The position numbers were made by a program, and so were the translations under genes. The notes beneath the pieces are model-generated. The model saw only the letters and a program-made list of their open reading frames with translations, was not told the origin of the DNA and did not search any database. Positions 63,235 through 64,000 of a stretch of 64,000 nucleotides of DNA are shown here, one piece after another (the stretch's first letter is position 1; each line of letters starts with the position of its first letter). Location: the NCBI GenBank assembly GCA_964393275.1, contig CAYMTA010000002.1:1-64000 (forward strand), given 5' to 3'. This stretch comes from SLRI01 sp964393275 (lineage in GTDB: Bacteria; Pseudomonadota; Alphaproteobacteria; Geminicoccales; Geminicoccaceae).

Positions 63235-64000
63235 ATGCCGACCGACACGGAGCGAAGCGAGATGCCCGTCCTGGTGACGGGTGCCACCGGCTTCGCCGGC
63301 GGTCATCTGGCGCTGCGCCTGCGTCGCCTCGGCCATCCGGTCCGGGCCCTGGTGCGGCCGACGGCCAAGGTCGACCATCTGCGGGCTGCCGGGGTCGAGC
63401 TGGTGGAGGGCGATCTGCGCCGGGCCGCCGACGTGGCGAAGGCGGCCCGGGGCGCTGCGCGCATCTATCACATCGCCGCCGTCTACCGGACGGCGAGCCA
63501 CCCCGACAGCTACTACCGCGAGGTCAATGTCGGCGGCACCATCAACGTCCTCGAGGCGGCGCAAAAGCACGGCGTCGAACGGGTGATCCATTGCTCGACC
63601 GTGGGCGTGCACGGCGATGTCAAGCAGGTGCCCTGCACCGAGGACACCCCCTTCAATCCGGGCGACATCTACCAGGAGACCAAGCTCGAGGGCGAGCTGA
63701 AGGCCCGGGAAGCCTTCAAGGGCGGCCTGCCGGGCGTGGTCTTTCGGCCCGCCGGCATGTACGGCCCGGGCGACCTCCGCTTCCTCAAGCTGTTCCGGTC
63801 GGTGAATGCGGGCCGCTTCATCATGTTCGGCCCCGGCACCACCTGGTATCATGTGGTCTATGCCGACGACCTGACCGACGGCATCCTGCTCTGCGGCGAG
63901 CACCCGGCGGCCCTTGGCGGCACCTTCATCATCGCCGGCGAGCACTGGACGACGCTCGATGAATGGGTCGGCGAGATCGCCCGCTCGCTCGGCGCCCCGC
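63235..64000 (+). CDS. NAD-dependent sugar epimerase/dehydratase (SDR extended), 3' end missing
   Basis: At least 255 residues from ATG 63235 (a second in-frame ATG at 63262 is also plausible). The NAD(P) loop is GATGFAGG (16-23), followed by VEGDLRR, IYHIAAVYRT, the catalytic YQETK (Tyr-x3-Lys) and RPAGMYGPGD. These are extended SDR features of UDP-sugar epimerases and dehydratases and of HpnA-like sugar epimerases. It probably makes an activated sugar for the neighbouring glycosyltransferases. The gene is cut by the end of the window at residue 255 of a likely 310-330. Confidence 0.88.
   Translation, partial: MPTDTERSEMPVLVTGATGFAGGHLALRLRRLGHPVRALVRPTAKVDHLRAAGVELVEGDLRRAADVAKAARGAARIYHIAAVYRTASHPDSYYREVNVGGTINVLEAAQKHGVERVIHCSTVGVHGDVKQVPCTEDTPFNPGDIYQETKLEGELKAREAFKGGLPGVVFRPAGMYGPGDLRFLKLFRSVNAGRFIMFGPGTTWYHVVYADDLTDGILLCGEHPAALGGTFIIAGEHWTTLDEWVGEIARSLGAP

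Overview
This is a high-GC window (roughly 70 % by eye) from an alphaproteobacterial chromosome. It contains the replication-origin region. The markers are rho-hemJ-hemE facing a PPSR-family gene (ppsR) across a DnaA-box-bearing gap, the mnmE/mnmG/rsmG/parA/parB block with two perfect parS palindromes, an exact CtrA-type box (TTAA-N7-TTAA), and alphaproteobacterial families such as DUF6489, DUF29, NnrU and RHH_4. A Rhodospirillales/Geminicoccales-like lineage is plausible, but that is inference. Start codons are often TTG or GTG. I see no rRNA, tRNA, insertion sequence, prophage or CRISPR array.

Layout. 1-7.6 kb: a partial DUF29 gene, then maeB with an enolase-superfamily dehydratase and a lipoprotein on the minus strand, an HtpX-type protease and a large MscS channel. 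7.8-10.8 kb: a ribbon-helix-helix regulator, a glyoxalase and a two-gene GMC dehydrogenase. 10.8-16.2 kb: divergent katA/oxyR, a membrane-bound [2Fe-2S] class III nucleotide cyclase and an NnrU protein. 16.0-19.1 kb: a minus-strand catabolic operon (aldolase, 2-hydroxyacid dehydrogenase, Gfo/Idh/MocA dehydrogenase, and a 57-residue coupled membrane protein). 19.5-28 kb: parB, parA, rsmG, mnmG, mnmE and DUF6489, with a cNMP-domain Na+/H+ antiporter inserted on the opposite strand between mnmE and mnmG. 28-36.7 kb: quinone oxidoreductase, a cyclic-nucleotide-type phosphodiesterase, rho, hemJ, hemE, the probable oriC, ppsR, a membrane coiled-coil protein and dinB. 36.9-43.3 kb: a TolC-like channel, a lone spore-coat-U secreted protein under a CtrA box, a hydantoinase and modABC, with an odd chain of mini-ORFs between modB and modC.

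43.3-50.4 kb is one minus-strand operon: DUF4212 + ActP-type symporter, a DUF294/CBS/cNMP nucleotidyltransferase, a small membrane protein, a response regulator, and a membrane HAMP-PAS-kinase-like protein fused to a DnaQ-type exonuclease. It looks like a signalling module attached to acetate/carboxylate uptake, and the job of the exonuclease is unexplained. 50.8-64 kb is an envelope glycan/glycolipid region: CDP-alcohol phosphatidyltransferase, hexapeptide acyltransferase, AglD/LPG-flippase-like protein, sulfotransferase, polysaccharide deacetylase, two glycosyltransferases, a MaoC-SDR fusion, a GlpD-like flavoenzyme, a metallohydrolase-methyltransferase fusion and a sugar epimerase that runs off the end.

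Cross-links: a cyclase with redox and possible heme-type features, a phosphodiesterase and two proteins with cNMP-binding folds (antiporter and DUF294 protein) lie within 35 kb, which suggests cyclic-nucleotide control of ion transport and carbon uptake. Product names come from motif and family recognition only; no database search was run.
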